A DNA stretch of 36,519 bases, from assembly GCA_035548495.1 (NCBI GenBank), contig DASZSV010000078.1:1-36519 (forward strand), given 5' to 3'. The position numbers were made by a program, and so were the translations under genes. This document shows positions 1 to 7,847 of the stretch, one piece after another. The stretch is from CAILZL01 sp035548495 (GTDB lineage Bacteria > Pseudomonadota > Gammaproteobacteria > Steroidobacterales > Steroidobacteraceae). Each line of letters opens with the position of its first letter. Positions within the stretch are counted from its first letter, which is position 1. The notes below the pieces were generated by a model. The model saw nothing but the letters and a program-made list of their open reading frames with translations. It made no database searches and was not told the origin of the DNA.

Positions 1-767
1 ATGAACACGATGCCGTTCTGTTCCGCGTTAGCCAGTGCACTGGCTTTCAATTCTTCTTCATTGATCAGCTTGGCCGCTTCATCATCGGTGAGAATCTTGT
101 ATGCCTCGCGCACCTTCATCTTGCGCATGCGCGTATGACCGCTGCCCAGATTCTGGAACATGCCCTGCAACTGTTGCGTCAACTCTTCCATGCCGGCCGG
201 CGCCATGATTTCCACGCCGACGGGAATTGAACGTGTTTCAATTTCTATTTCCTTGTCGTCCAGTTTGCCTTCACGCAACATCTTGCGGAATTTCTGCCGC
301 GTTTCAGCATCGCGCGGAGTTTGTGGCTCGTCAATAAATCCCACGCTGCGTGGTTTGGGCAGCAAGGCATCGAGTACTCGTTCTTCTGCGGCATCCATTG
401 CGCGGGGTTTTACCTTGGCCATTTCGGTTTCACGCGTAAGCTTCACCGCCACATCCATCAGGTCCTTGATGATGGAGTCGACTTCGCGGCCCACGTAACC
501 CACTTCGGTAAATTTGGTTGCTTCAACCTTGATGAAAGGCGCATGCGCCAGCTTGGCAAGACGGCGGGCAATTTCAGTTTTACCAACACCAGTGGGACCA
601 ATCATCAAAATGTTTTTCGGCGTGATTTCGCTGCGCAATGCTGGATCAACCTGCATGCGTCGCCAGCGATTGCGCAAGGCGATGGCCACAGCGCGCTTGG
701 CAGATTGCTGCCCGACAATGTGTTGATCCAGTTCTTGAACGATTTCACGGGGAGTCATGGAGTACAT
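1..767 (-). CDS. hslU: HslU, ATPase subunit of the HslVU protease (partial, C-terminus beyond window)
   Basis: AAA+ unfoldase that feeds cytoplasmic substrates to the HslV peptidase. About 255 N-terminal residues are visible of a family length near 440; the rest lies beyond the left edge. The N-terminus reads MYSMTPREIVQELDQHIVGQ, closely matching other HslU proteins. Walker A GPTGVGKT lies at residues 57-64, followed by the HslU-typical stretch EVGYVGREVDSIIKDL, and the visible part ends in the inserted I domain. I chose ATG 767 because its MYSMTPREI aligns with the MSEMTPREI start of the E. coli protein; ATG 758 is an alternative, and neither has a clear Shine-Dalgarno site. It is the last gene of the dapF-DUF484-xerC-hslV-hslU run, separated from hslV by a repeat-bearing spacer. 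Confidence 0.97.
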   Translation of the reverse strand, partial: MYSMTPREIVQELDQHIVGQQSAKRAVAIALRNRWRRMQVDPALRSEITPKNILMIGPTGVGKTEIARRLAKLAHAPFIKVEATKFTEVGYVGREVDSIIKDLMDVAVKLTRETEMAKVKPRAMDAAEERVLDALLPKPRSVGFIDEPQTPRDAETRQKFRKMLREGKLDDKEIEIETRSIPVGVEIMAPAGMEELTQQLQGMFQNLGSGHTRMRKMKVREAYKILTDDEAAKLINEEELKASALANAEQNGIVF

Positions 768-935
768 GATGATGTTTCACTAAAAAGTTTTCTTGCTCCC
801 CTTGCCCCTTGCGGGAGAGGGGTTGGAGGTGAGGGGTTTGCATTGGTGTACTACGATACAGAAAATTTTTTCACCCTCTCCCTTAATCCCTCCCCCATCG
901 AGGGGGAGGGAAATATAAGATGTACGCATATCGAA
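768..935. repeat. GA/CT-rich dispersed repeats in the hslV-hslU spacer
   Basis: The spacer holds two C-rich/G-rich units. One, near 796-838, contains GCGGGAGAGGGG followed by GGAGGTGAGGGG. The other is a perfect hairpin, CCCTCCCCC (888-896) pairing with GGGGGAGGG (902-910) over a 5-nt loop. The same vocabulary returns at 16671-16795 and 32004-32034. On the transcribed (minus) strand the hairpin is followed by purines, not a T-run, so it does not look like a classical terminator. Confidence 0.8.
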
Positions 936-1496
936 TCAGCTGCCCAGCGTCTCAATCGTCAGATTACGATTGGTATAGATGCAGATGTCGCCGGCAATGT
1001 TCAATGATTTTTCAACAATGGCTGGCGCATCCAGTTCGGTGTTCTGCAGTAGCGCACGCGCTGCAGCCAGTGCGTACGATCCACCTGAACCAATGGCCAT
1101 GATGTCATCCTGAGGTTCGATCACGTCGCCATTGCCGGAGATGATGAACAGGCTTTTGATATCGGCCACACTCAACAGCGCTTCAAGGCGTCGCAGGCTG
1201 CGATCTGATCGCCAGTCTTTCGCAAGCTCAATGGCTGCACGCGTGAGATTGCCAAACTGCTGCAACTTGGCTTCGAAGCGTTCAAACAGGGTGAATGCAT
1301 CAGCAGTACCACCGGCAAATCCCGCCAGCACCTTGCCTTCATACAAACGCCGCACTTTCTTGGCGTTGTTCTTCATCACCGTGTTGCCCAGTGTGACCTG
1401 GCCATCGCCACCAATGCTGACAACGCCATTGCGGCGGACAGTGAGTATGGTAGTGCCATGCAACTGGCTGGCATCAGTGGTGGAATGTGCTGACAT
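936..1496 (-). CDS. hslV: HslV, proteolytic subunit of the HslVU protease
   Basis: Threonine peptidase of the T1B family that forms a double hexameric ring capped by HslU. At 186 aa it has full family length. Family hallmarks are NGVVSIGGDGQVTLGNTVMK, a KKVRRLY segment, GFAGGTADAFTLFE and GDICIYTN near the C-terminus. The nucleophile should be Thr15 in HGTTILTV, which implies removal of a 14-residue leader, whereas the E. coli protein has only the initiator Met before Thr1. The start lies 4 bp after the xerC stop, so the two genes are probably co-transcribed. hslU follows after 168 bp of repeat-containing DNA. Confidence 0.97.
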   Translation of the reverse strand: MSAHSTTDASQLHGTTILTVRRNGVVSIGGDGQVTLGNTVMKNNAKKVRRLYEGKVLAGFAGGTADAFTLFERFEAKLQQFGNLTRAAIELAKDWRSDRSLRRLEALLSVADIKSLFIISGNGDVIEPQDDIMAIGSGGSYALAAARALLQNTELDAPAIVEKSLNIAGDICIYTNRNLTIETLGS

Positions 1497-1500
1497 AACT

Positions 1501-2403
1501 TCAACTTTTTCGTTGTGCGCGCGGATGCGTTGCGTCGTATATCTTGGCTAAATGCTGAAAATCAAGGTGTGTGTACACCTGCGTAGTGGAAATATTGGCA
1601 TGGCCCAGTAATTCCTGCACCCCACGTAAATCATGACTGGATTCAAGCAGGTGTGATGCAAAAGAATGACGGAACAGGTGCGGATGCAGATGCTGACTGA
1701 GTCCCTGCTTTTTCGCCCACGCAGCAACACGTAATTGAATGGCACGCGCACCAAGACGTTTACCGCTCTGCGCCACAAACACGGCGTGGGGATCATGCAG
1801 TTTGACCGCGCTGCGTTCCTGCAACCACTGCTGAATTGCCGTCACTGCATAACGGCCAACCGGAACAATGCGTGTCTTGTTGCCCTTGCCGGTCACACGC
1901 ACCGTGCAATCATGCAAATCAACATCCTCGAGATTCAATGCAACCAGTTCACTCAAGCGCAAACCGCTGGAATAAAACAGCTCCATGATGGCCTTGTCGC
2001 GCTTGTCCAAGGTGGCGTCGGCACGAAAGCTGAGCAACTGGTTCATCTGGTCAGGATCAATGGTATCCGGCAAGGTCTTTTTTATCTTCGGCGCTTTCAC
2101 TTCCACTGCCGGATTGAGTTTGACCACGCCCTCGCGCAGCAAAAAATTGTAGAAGCTGCGCAGCGACGACAGTCTGCGTTGAATGCTGCGCGGTGAAATG
2201 CCACGACGATGTTCCGCGGCAGCAAACATGCGTACATGCTGATGATCAATGCCCTGCCAGTCGTTGAGCGCATGCTTGTCGCAGAATGCCATGCATTCTT
2301 TGAGATCATGCTGATACGAGGAGGCGGTGTACACGGACAGGCGGCGTTCCGTGGACAGATACGTCATGAATTTTCTGAGCCATTGCTGTGCAGAGTCATG
2401 CAT
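1501..2403 (-). CDS. xerC: Tyrosine recombinase XerC
   Basis: Site-specific recombinase that acts with XerD at dif to resolve chromosome dimers. At 300 aa it has full length. The N-terminal SAM-like core-binding domain spans about 1-90. The catalytic domain carries the complete set: Arg149 (SSGLRLSE), Lys173 (TGKGNK), His242 and Arg245 (HPHLFRHSFASH), His268 (LLGHAN) and Tyr277 (TTQVYTHLD). The ending LAKIYDATHPRAQ is typical of XerC rather than XerD. Its position between a DUF484 gene and hslV matches the conserved dapF-DUF484-xerC order. No integrase-type accessory genes are nearby, so this is the housekeeping enzyme. Confidence 0.97.
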   Translation of the reverse strand: MHDSAQQWLRKFMTYLSTERRLSVYTASSYQHDLKECMAFCDKHALNDWQGIDHQHVRMFAAAEHRRGISPRSIQRRLSSLRSFYNFLLREGVVKLNPAVEVKAPKIKKTLPDTIDPDQMNQLLSFRADATLDKRDKAIMELFYSSGLRLSELVALNLEDVDLHDCTVRVTGKGNKTRIVPVGRYAVTAIQQWLQERSAVKLHDPHAVFVAQSGKRLGARAIQLRVAAWAKKQGLSQHLHPHLFRHSFASHLLESSHDLRGVQELLGHANISTTQVYTHLDFQHLAKIYDATHPRAQRKS

Positions 2404-2432
2404 GATTGAAGAATTCAGAAAAGGTAAAAGAA

Positions 2433-2458
2433 TCCTTCGGCAAACTCAGGATGAGCGG
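2433..2458. repeat. Fragment of a dispersed repeat (CTTCGGCAAACTCAGGATGA)
   Basis: This short piece in the xerC / DUF484-gene spacer resembles the inverted pair at 32052-32120 and the piece at 24466-24486 (TTCGACAAACTCAGGATGA). It appears to be a single degenerate arm, with no partner arm adjacent. Confidence 0.55.
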
Positions 2459-2473
2459 CAACTTATTTGGCAA

Positions 2474-3178
2474 CTACAGTGCCGCAACGGCCTCGCTCAC
2501 CAGCTGACCAATGCGTATCAGAAAATCCGTGCTCATGGTGGACTGGAATCGCTGCACATCATTGCTGCCAATGGCAAGCAGTCCATAGCCCGCATCAGGC
2601 CCCAGTCCCACCAATGCAGCGGAACCCACTTCTGCCGCATCATTGCCGAACAGATAATCTCGCTGCGTATCGCGAATCTGTCCCACACGCGGCTTGGGTG
2701 CGGAGAAGAAAGTTTCAAACGGCTTCAATTCGGGCGCGCCGGGTTCGACAAGACGCAGATGCCGTGTGGTCAGATGCCGCAGTTCCGGAATATCACTGCG
2801 CAAGCACAGCATCACCCAGTGTGTGACGGCAAAATCCTCGCGGAACGATGCTTCAAGCGCTGCAAGAAACTGCGATGCACCATGACTGCGAATCAGGCGG
2901 CATGACAGACGATGAATCTTGCCCGACAGCACATCATTCTCCTGTGCCACTGCAACGAATTCACGCAGCTTGGTTTCCAGGCGTTGATTCATGTCGCGCA
3001 GCGCCTGTACCTGACGCTCCACCAGCGAGATGGTCTGTGAGCCGCGTTCATGCGGAATGCGCAAACGGGTCAGCAAGGCCGAGTGACGTTCAAAGAAATC
3101 AGGATGCCGAACCAGATAATCAGCAAGCACGTCTTCGCTTACAGGCGAATCGGCTTCGCGGGCGATGGGTTTGCTCAT
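2474..3178 (-). CDS. DUF484 family protein
   Basis: Conserved protein of about 234 aa with a GAF-like fold whose biochemical role is not settled. It matches the family by the N-terminal segment EDVLADYLVRHPDFFERH, then LRIPHERGSQTISLVERQ and a helical stretch to about residue 95. The C-terminal domain includes SAALVGLGPDAGYGLLAIGS. It lies between dapF and xerC, as in E. coli and Pseudomonas. ATG 3178 is preferred; an in-frame GTG at 3193 would add five residues, and neither has a strong ribosome site. The 70 bp between it and xerC contain a repeat fragment. Confidence 0.88.
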   Translation of the reverse strand: MSKPIAREADSPVSEDVLADYLVRHPDFFERHSALLTRLRIPHERGSQTISLVERQVQALRDMNQRLETKLREFVAVAQENDVLSGKIHRLSCRLIRSHGASQFLAALEASFREDFAVTHWVMLCLRSDIPELRHLTTRHLRLVEPGAPELKPFETFFSAPKPRVGQIRDTQRDYLFGNDAAEVGSAALVGLGPDAGYGLLAIGSNDVQRFQSTMSTDFLIRIGQLVSEAVAAL

Positions 3179-3241
3179 GTTTGTCTTTATCACTGCCGCC
3201 AGGACGGAGCAGACAGTATCACAAATCAGGTTGTGCGAATA

Positions 3242-4063
3242 TCAAAGTTCCACGCTGCCTTCGAACACGCGCGTTGCCGGTCCGGTCATCCACAATGATG
3301 ATCCGGGTCCGGGCCAGCGAATGTTGAGTACACCGCCGGGTAATGTCACTGCAACCATGTTGTTCAACACACCACGCTTGATGCCGATGGCCACTGCGGC
3401 ACAGGCGCCAGTGCCACAGGCCTGCGTCTCGCCCACGCCACGTTCAAACACCCGCAGGTTGATCTTGTCGCGCGATACGATCTGCATGAATCCCACATTC
3501 ACACGCCGTGGAAATCGCGGATGCGTTTCAATGACAGCACCCAGTGATGCAACTGGCGCGACATTGACATCGTCCACCATCAGCACTGCATGCGGATTGC
3601 CCATGGACACTGCACCGATGTCGATGCGCTGGCCAGCGACGTCAATGACATAGTGATCCGCAACTGCATCGGCAACAAACGGCAGTGACGCCGGTTCAAA
3701 GTCAGGTACGCCCATGTCAATGGCAACCTGACCATCGTCATGCAATTGCGCATTCACCAGCCCGCCAAGACAATCCATGTGCAAAGTCCTTTGTCCGCGC
3801 TGTTGCGCCACCAGTGAAGCAATGCAACGCGCACCATTGCCGCATTGTTCCACCTCGGAACCATCGGCATTGAAGTTGCGATAGAACACATCCGTGCCTG
3901 CGCGGCGTGGCGGCTGGATGACCAGCGCCTGATCGAAACCGATGCCGGTGCGGCGATCGGCAAGGCGCCGCAACTGTTCCACGGTGGGCAACTCTGCGTC
4001 GCTCGCTGCAAATACGATGAAGTCGTTGCCCAGCCCATGCATTTTGGTGAAATTCAATTTCAT
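3242..4063 (-). CDS. dapF: Diaminopimelate epimerase
   Basis: Converts LL- to meso-diaminopimelate, the precursor of lysine and of the peptidoglycan cross-link, in the cytoplasm without a cofactor. At 273 aa it has standard length. The two thiol acid/base residues are present: Cys74 in EVEQCGNGARC and Cys216 in GETQACGTGACAAV. The N-terminus MKLNFTKMHGLGNDF is typical of the family. It is the first gene of the minus-strand run ending in hslU and is divergent from the xylF-like gene, with a 183-bp shared upstream region. Confidence 0.97.
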   Translation of the reverse strand: MKLNFTKMHGLGNDFIVFAASDAELPTVEQLRRLADRRTGIGFDQALVIQPPRRAGTDVFYRNFNADGSEVEQCGNGARCIASLVAQQRGQRTLHMDCLGGLVNAQLHDDGQVAIDMGVPDFEPASLPFVADAVADHYVIDVAGQRIDIGAVSMGNPHAVLMVDDVNVAPVASLGAVIETHPRFPRRVNVGFMQIVSRDKINLRVFERGVGETQACGTGACAAVAIGIKRGVLNNMVAVTLPGGVLNIRWPGPGSSLWMTGPATRVFEGSVEL

Positions 4064-4246
4064 GATACAAGCATAGCAGTTTGTCCGGCCGGCGGACCGC
4101 CATGGTTAGACCGGCTGGGAATATGATTAACGCATGCGGTTAAATGGCCTATTGCCAACCGCCGCATGGCATTTGTATTATAAAATCGGTGCCAGCGAAC
4201 CGGAGGCGCGTCCTTCGACAACACACATGCAACGTTCGGGAACACA

Positions 4247-5314
4247 ATGACAAAGACACACACCTGGCTGACGATTGTATCGCTGATACTCAGCGCGCTC
4301 ATCTGCCTGACACTGTTGCGGGGCAATGGCGCAACCGCAGGCAACGCACAAAAAATCCGCATCGGCCTGTCAATGGACACGCTGAAAGAACCACGCTGGC
4401 AGATTGACCAGAAGTTTTTTGTCGAACGTGCAACGCAGTTGGGCGCCAATGTCACGGTCAGTTCCGCCAACGGCGATGACACCGTGCAAATGCGCGACAT
4501 CAATTCCATGATCAGCAATGGCGTGGACGTCATCGTCATCATTCCGCACGATGGCGCTGCGATGGGCAAGGCCGTGCGTGCTGCGCATGCGGCCAACATT
4601 CCCGTGATTGCCTATGACCGGTTGATTACCAACAGCGATGTGGATTTGTATGTCACCTTCGACAACGTCAAGGTGGGCGAAGCACAGGCGCAATATCTGG
4701 TTGATGCACTGCACGGCAAGGGCAAGATCATCCGCATTTACGGCTCGCCCACCGACAACAACAGCAAACTGCTGAAAGAAGGCCAGGACATCGTGTTGAA
4801 ACCCTATCTGGAACGCGGCGACATCAAAGTGATTCACGAAGACTGGGCCGACAACTGGGAACCGCAGCGCGCCAAACAAATCACCAATGCGGCCATCACC
4901 AATCATGGTCATGATTTCCAGGGCATTCTTGCTTCGGCCGATGGCGTGGCGGGCGGCGCGATTCAGGCATTGAAGGAAGAAGGCTTGCTGGGCAAGGTGC
5001 TGGTTACCGGTCAGGATGCCGAACTCGCCGCCGTGCAACGCGTTGTGGAAGGTTCGCAGGCAATGACGGTGTACAAGCCGATTCACACGCTGGCCTCCAC
5101 CGCCGCAGAACTGGCCGTGAAACTCGCCACGCACAAACCGGTGATCACCAGGGACGAACTGGATAATGGCACAGTCATGGTGCCGTCGGTGTTTCTGCCC
5201 ATCATGGTCGCCACCAAGGACAACATGGTGCAGACCGTCATCGCCGATGGCTTTCAAAGCTATGACGATGTATATCGCAATGTCCCGGCAGACAAGCGTC
5301 CACCACGCAAGTAA
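4247..5314 (+). CDS. Xylose-type sugar-binding periplasmic protein (orphan)
   Basis: Periplasmic type-I sugar-binding protein of the XylF/RbsB group, 355 aa. A hydrophobic N-terminal segment (about 8-25) acts as signal or anchor. The first lobe starts with KIRIGLSMDTLKEPRWQ; VDVIVIIPHDGAAMGKAV and NIPVIAYDRLITNSDVD closely resemble XylF. The second lobe carries GILASADGVAGGAIQALKE and KVLVTGQDAEL. A GGGA-like ribosome site (CGGGAA) precedes ATG 4247. No ABC permease or ATPase gene accompanies it, so it either works with a transporter elsewhere or has a sensing role. The family call is firm; xylose specificity is inferred from similarity alone. Confidence 0.85.
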   Translation: MTKTHTWLTIVSLILSALICLTLLRGNGATAGNAQKIRIGLSMDTLKEPRWQIDQKFFVERATQLGANVTVSSANGDDTVQMRDINSMISNGVDVIVIIPHDGAAMGKAVRAAHAANIPVIAYDRLITNSDVDLYVTFDNVKVGEAQAQYLVDALHGKGKIIRIYGSPTDNNSKLLKEGQDIVLKPYLERGDIKVIHEDWADNWEPQRAKQITNAAITNHGHDFQGILASADGVAGGAIQALKEEGLLGKVLVTGQDAELAAVQRVVEGSQAMTVYKPIHTLASTAAELAVKLATHKPVITRDELDNGTVMVPSVFLPIMVATKDNMVQTVIADGFQSYDDVYRNVPADKRPPRK

Positions 5315-5324
5315 TGCCTTCAAG

Positions 5325-5356
5325 CAATGCCATGTGACGCATGACACCTGGCATTG
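5325..5356 (+). terminator. Putative terminator hairpin after the xylF-like gene
   Basis: CAATGCCA (5325-5332) pairs with TGGCATTG (5349-5356). The stem can extend by GTG/CAC across one mismatch. It starts 11 bp after the stop codon. A short CTTTT follows at 5366-5370, about 10 bases beyond the stem, so this is weaker than a canonical intrinsic terminator. Confidence 0.5.
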
Positions 5357-5514
5357 TCACTGCGGCTTTTCAGCAGCTTACTGGCAGGCTATCGAGAATC
5401 TCGTTTTCAACAGCCTGCGCCACTCCCCATGGATAAAAAGCCGCATTGCTTTCTGACTCTTCCCCGGAATCGATCGCAAGATGCAGCGAGCGAAGATCGC
5501 CTGTGTTCCACCGG

Positions 5515-5545
5515 GCGCAGCAGTTTTGAGACCAGTTCTAGACAA
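5515..5545. repeat. Degenerate copy of the MITE right end
   Basis: By eye this 31-bp segment matches 11400-11430 at 26 of 31 positions without gaps, including GCGCAG, TTTTGAG and TTCTAGACAA. The last five matching bases lie outside the terminus of the intact element, which could mean shared target sequence or chance. No matching left end is recognisable upstream, so only one end or a relic is present. Confidence 0.5.
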
Positions 5546-5622
5546 TTGGCTGTAACGGGATTAACGTAGGACCAGTGCGTCAATCTGATATCCCACAACA
5601 AGCAAGAAAGTGAGGGAGTTTC

Positions 5623-6264
5623 ATGCGTCACATAATGATAATGAACGCCAAGGGCGGATGCGGCAAAACCACCATTGCCACCAATGTCGCCACGCATTTC
5701 GCACTGGAAGGCCACAAAGTCACACTCGCCGATTACGATCCCCAGCGCAGCAGTCTTGACTGGCTGGAGCTGCGCTCGGAAGAACTGCCCAAAATCACCG
5801 GCGTTGCCGCGTTCGATGATGGCCTGCGCAATGTGTCGCGTGATACCGAAGTGGTGGTGATTGATGCCCCTGCACGCACACATGGTTCCGAAATGAATGA
5901 ACTGGTACGCCGCGCCGAAACCATTCTGGTACCGGTGCTGCCCTCGCCCATTGACATGAAAGCCTGCGGACATTTCATGGAAGAATTACTGGAACTGGGC
6001 AAGGTACAACGTGAACAGGCACGCCTTGCGGTGATTGCCAATCGCGTGCGTGAAAACACCCTGCTGTTTGAAGAACTGGACAAGTACCTCGGCAAACTCA
6101 AAGTGCCTTATCTCAGTTGCCTGCGGCAATCCGCCAATTATTTGCGCGCCTATCAACGCGGCATGGGCGTGCTGGAATTGCCTGAATACCTTGCATCACC
6201 CGACTGGGCTCAGTGGGAACCGATCACCAGGTGGCTGAACAGCAAACGCAGTCAGCCGGGGTGA
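5623..6264 (+). CDS. ParA/MinD-family ATPase (orphan)
   Basis: Deviant-Walker ATPase of 213 aa, the family that positions DNA or protein cargo on the nucleoid or membrane. The deviant Walker A KGGCGKTT is at 10-17, with signature Lys10 and Lys15. Switch I is LADYDPQRSS and Walker B is VVVIDAP. Its short length, without an N-terminal HTH, resembles plasmid type-Ib or chromosomal orphan ParAs. No parB-like gene or obvious parS repeat is next to it, so its cargo is unknown. The start is well supported by GAGGGAG seven bases upstream. A 12-bp-stem hairpin follows the stop, suggesting a single-gene transcript. Confidence 0.88.
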   Translation: MRHIMIMNAKGGCGKTTIATNVATHFALEGHKVTLADYDPQRSSLDWLELRSEELPKITGVAAFDDGLRNVSRDTEVVVIDAPARTHGSEMNELVRRAETILVPVLPSPIDMKACGHFMEELLELGKVQREQARLAVIANRVRENTLLFEELDKYLGKLKVPYLSCLRQSANYLRAYQRGMGVLELPEYLASPDWAQWEPITRWLNSKRSQPG

Positions 6265-6277
6265 TGGAAAGAAAATG

Positions 6278-6306
6278 CCGATGCTCAACGAGGTGTTGAG
6301 CATCGG
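6278..6306 (+). terminator. Strong hairpin after the parA-like gene
   Basis: A perfect 12-bp stem, CCGATGCTCAAC (6278-6289) with GTTGAGCATCGG (6295-6306), closes on the 5-nt loop GAGGT, 13 bp after the stop codon. The sequence after it (CTCTTGATGTG) has only a weak T content, so termination could be assisted, or the hairpin could protect the 3' end. Confidence 0.6.
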
Positions 6307-6397
6307 CTCTTGATGTGTTGCTGGGATTCGCAGAATTTCAGACCAACCTGCCAAGCCGGACAACAACCAAACAACATAAAATAACGGAACGTTGATA

Positions 6398-7180
6398 ATG
6401 AACAGGTTGGTGAAGATTTTTATCGGCATTGTTGTCGTATTCGTGTTGGCGATACTCGTCATGTTCTACGCAACATCCGGAATGACCAACACTGCAGATG
6501 CGTTCTTTGCCGCAGTGAAAGACAAGAACATTGCACTTGCCCGCAGCTATCTCTCGGAAGACTTCAAAGCTTCCACTGACGAAAAGACGCTGCAGGATTT
6601 TTTAACAAGAAAAACTTTGATCAAGTTCAAGAAAGCCAGTTGGTCAAATCGGCAAATCAGTGGCGGGAGAGGTGAACTCACCGGCTCAATTACAACGGAA
6701 AGCGGCGGCACCGTTCCAATCAAGCTCGAGCTCATCAAAGAAAATGGCAATTGGCTGATCTATTCAATTTACAAGCCAGAAGCCGGGATAATTGCAGAGG
6801 AATCGGGCAAGGCGCCCAGTGAAAGAGAAGAAGTAGCTTTAATAAATGAATCAATGGAAACATTTGCACAATCAGTGAATGCAAAAGATTTTTCTGAATT
6901 CTACGGCTACATCTCGAATCTCTGGCGACGGCAAATCAGCACGCAAAAACTCAATGAGATATTCAAACCGTTCATGGATCGGGACATCAATCTGCTGGTG
7001 CTCAAAAACTTCTCGCCGATATTCGACGGACAGCCCACTTTGGATGACAACGGCATATTGACCATCAAGGGACGCTATCCAACAAAGCCTTCATCTGTAA
7101 TGTTTGAATTCAGCTATGTTTACGAAGGCACGGGCTGGAAACTGATTGGAGCACGTGTCAACATCCAGCCCAGCAGCTAA
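6398..7180 (+). CDS. Membrane-anchored protein with two NTF2/DUF4864-like domains
   Basis: About 260 aa, function unknown. One N-terminal transmembrane helix (about 3-26) places the rest outside the cytoplasm. Two similar halves follow. The first opens with TADAFFAAVKDKNIALARSYLSEDF and ends in ENGNWLIYSIY. The second opens with ESMETFAQSVNAKDFSEFYGYIS and ends in GTGWKLIGARV. That alternation of a helical start and a final strand with 'W.l' is seen in NTF2-like/DUF4864 folds; the assignment is inference. ATG 6398 is preferred over TTG 6392 because CGGAAC sits seven bases before it. It converges on the gene at 7314-7772. Confidence 0.65.
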   Translation: MNRLVKIFIGIVVVFVLAILVMFYATSGMTNTADAFFAAVKDKNIALARSYLSEDFKASTDEKTLQDFLTRKTLIKFKKASWSNRQISGGRGELTGSITTESGGTVPIKLELIKENGNWLIYSIYKPEAGIIAEESGKAPSEREEVALINESMETFAQSVNAKDFSEFYGYISNLWRRQISTQKLNEIFKPFMDRDINLLVLKNFSPIFDGQPTLDDNGILTIKGRYPTKPSSVMFEFSYVYEGTGWKLIGARVNIQPSS

Positions 7181-7313
7181 GGATCATCTGAAAAGCGGTC
7201 ACGAACGCAAGCTGGCTGCCTGCCACCAAACGGCCAGCGCTCGGGAACCGGATTTCGTTAGCGTCGTTGGAACATCAGTTTTATCCAGCGGATCTATGGA
7301 TTCCGTGATTTCA

Positions 7314-7772
7314 TCAATCCAGCTTCCTGAACTCCTTGATCTGGTCGCGTTCTGTTTCGTGGGGAATATTTGTCTTCATGAACCGCGATGACAGATAGCC
7401 AAGTTTGTTGTCAAAGGTGACTTCAAGCACCGAGGTGGTGGGATTGTCAACGCGGCGATGAATCTCCTGAAACATTTCCTGTACTGTCAATCCTGCGCAT
7501 GACAGCGTTCGTTTCGGATCGGCGACTGCAACTGCACTGACACACTTGTTGTTCTTTATCACCACTCTGGCGGGTTGTTCGCACAGCATGCAGCTTCGCT
7601 CGATGATGAATGAATAACTCTTGATCTTGCTGTGGTTCCATCTGGCTTCCGCCGTCTTGAGGCGGCTGGATACATCAGCCTTGCCGGCAAAGTCTGCATT
7701 GGCGCATGTACATGCCAGCAACAACGCCAGTGATGCGGCCTTGACAATAAATGAAAAATTGCGCTGATTCAT
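7314..7772 (-). CDS. Small secreted protein, DUF6174-like
   Basis: About 152 aa. A signal peptide is visible: MNQRNFSF followed by a hydrophobic core and a likely cut after CTCANA. The mature part resembles DUF6174 proteins, with RWNHSKIKSYSFIIERSCML, then PARVVIKNNKCVSA and a central HRRVDNPTTSVLEVTFD. Three cysteines in the mature part could form disulphides. ATG 7772 is strongly supported by AGGAG seven bases upstream; a TTG 18 bp earlier is in frame but less likely. It sits alone between two convergent or unrelated genes and has no known function. Confidence 0.65.
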   Translation of the reverse strand: MNQRNFSFIVKAASLALLLACTCANADFAGKADVSSRLKTAEARWNHSKIKSYSFIIERSCMLCEQPARVVIKNNKCVSAVAVADPKRTLSCAGLTVQEMFQEIHRRVDNPTTSVLEVTFDNKLGYLSSRFMKTNIPHETERDQIKEFRKLD

Positions 7773-7847
7773 GTTCTTCTCCTGCAACAATTCAGCGGCA
7801 GTATAAACAAGCCGGGATTCGCCGGCCGATTTCCTTCTGTAATTTAA

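Larger units (their letters stand above)
5315..5622. other. Intergenic region between the xylF-like and parA-like genes
   Basis: The 308-bp gap contains no convincing gene. It holds a terminator-like hairpin (5325-5356), a second inverted repeat (GCAGGCT 5384-5390 with AGCCTGC 5412-5418), and a segment at 5515-5545 that resembles the right end of the MITE-like element at 11256-11425. A good ribosome site (GAGGGAG) lies just before the parA-like start at 5623. Confidence 0.6.

Noticed and set aside
1501..2403. Integrase of a mobile island
   Set aside because: The sequence and the dapF-DUF484-xerC-hslVU neighbourhood identify the housekeeping XerC.
4060..4599. Long minus-strand open frame opposite the xylF-like gene
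   Set aside because: The overlapped plus-strand gene has clear family motifs throughout; this frame shows no motif and also runs through the dapF upstream region.
4370..5347. 325-codon minus-strand open frame opposite the xylF-like gene
   Set aside because: His/Gly-rich translation without any domain pattern; an antisense shadow of a well-supported gene.
5391..5401. CGAGAATCTCG hairpin
   Set aside because: The perfect arms leave a one-base loop, which cannot form as drawn; treated as part of the larger inverted repeat only.
5354..5569. Small plus-strand frame in the gap before parA
   Set aside because: No ribosome site, no recognisable features, and it covers inverted repeats and the element relic.
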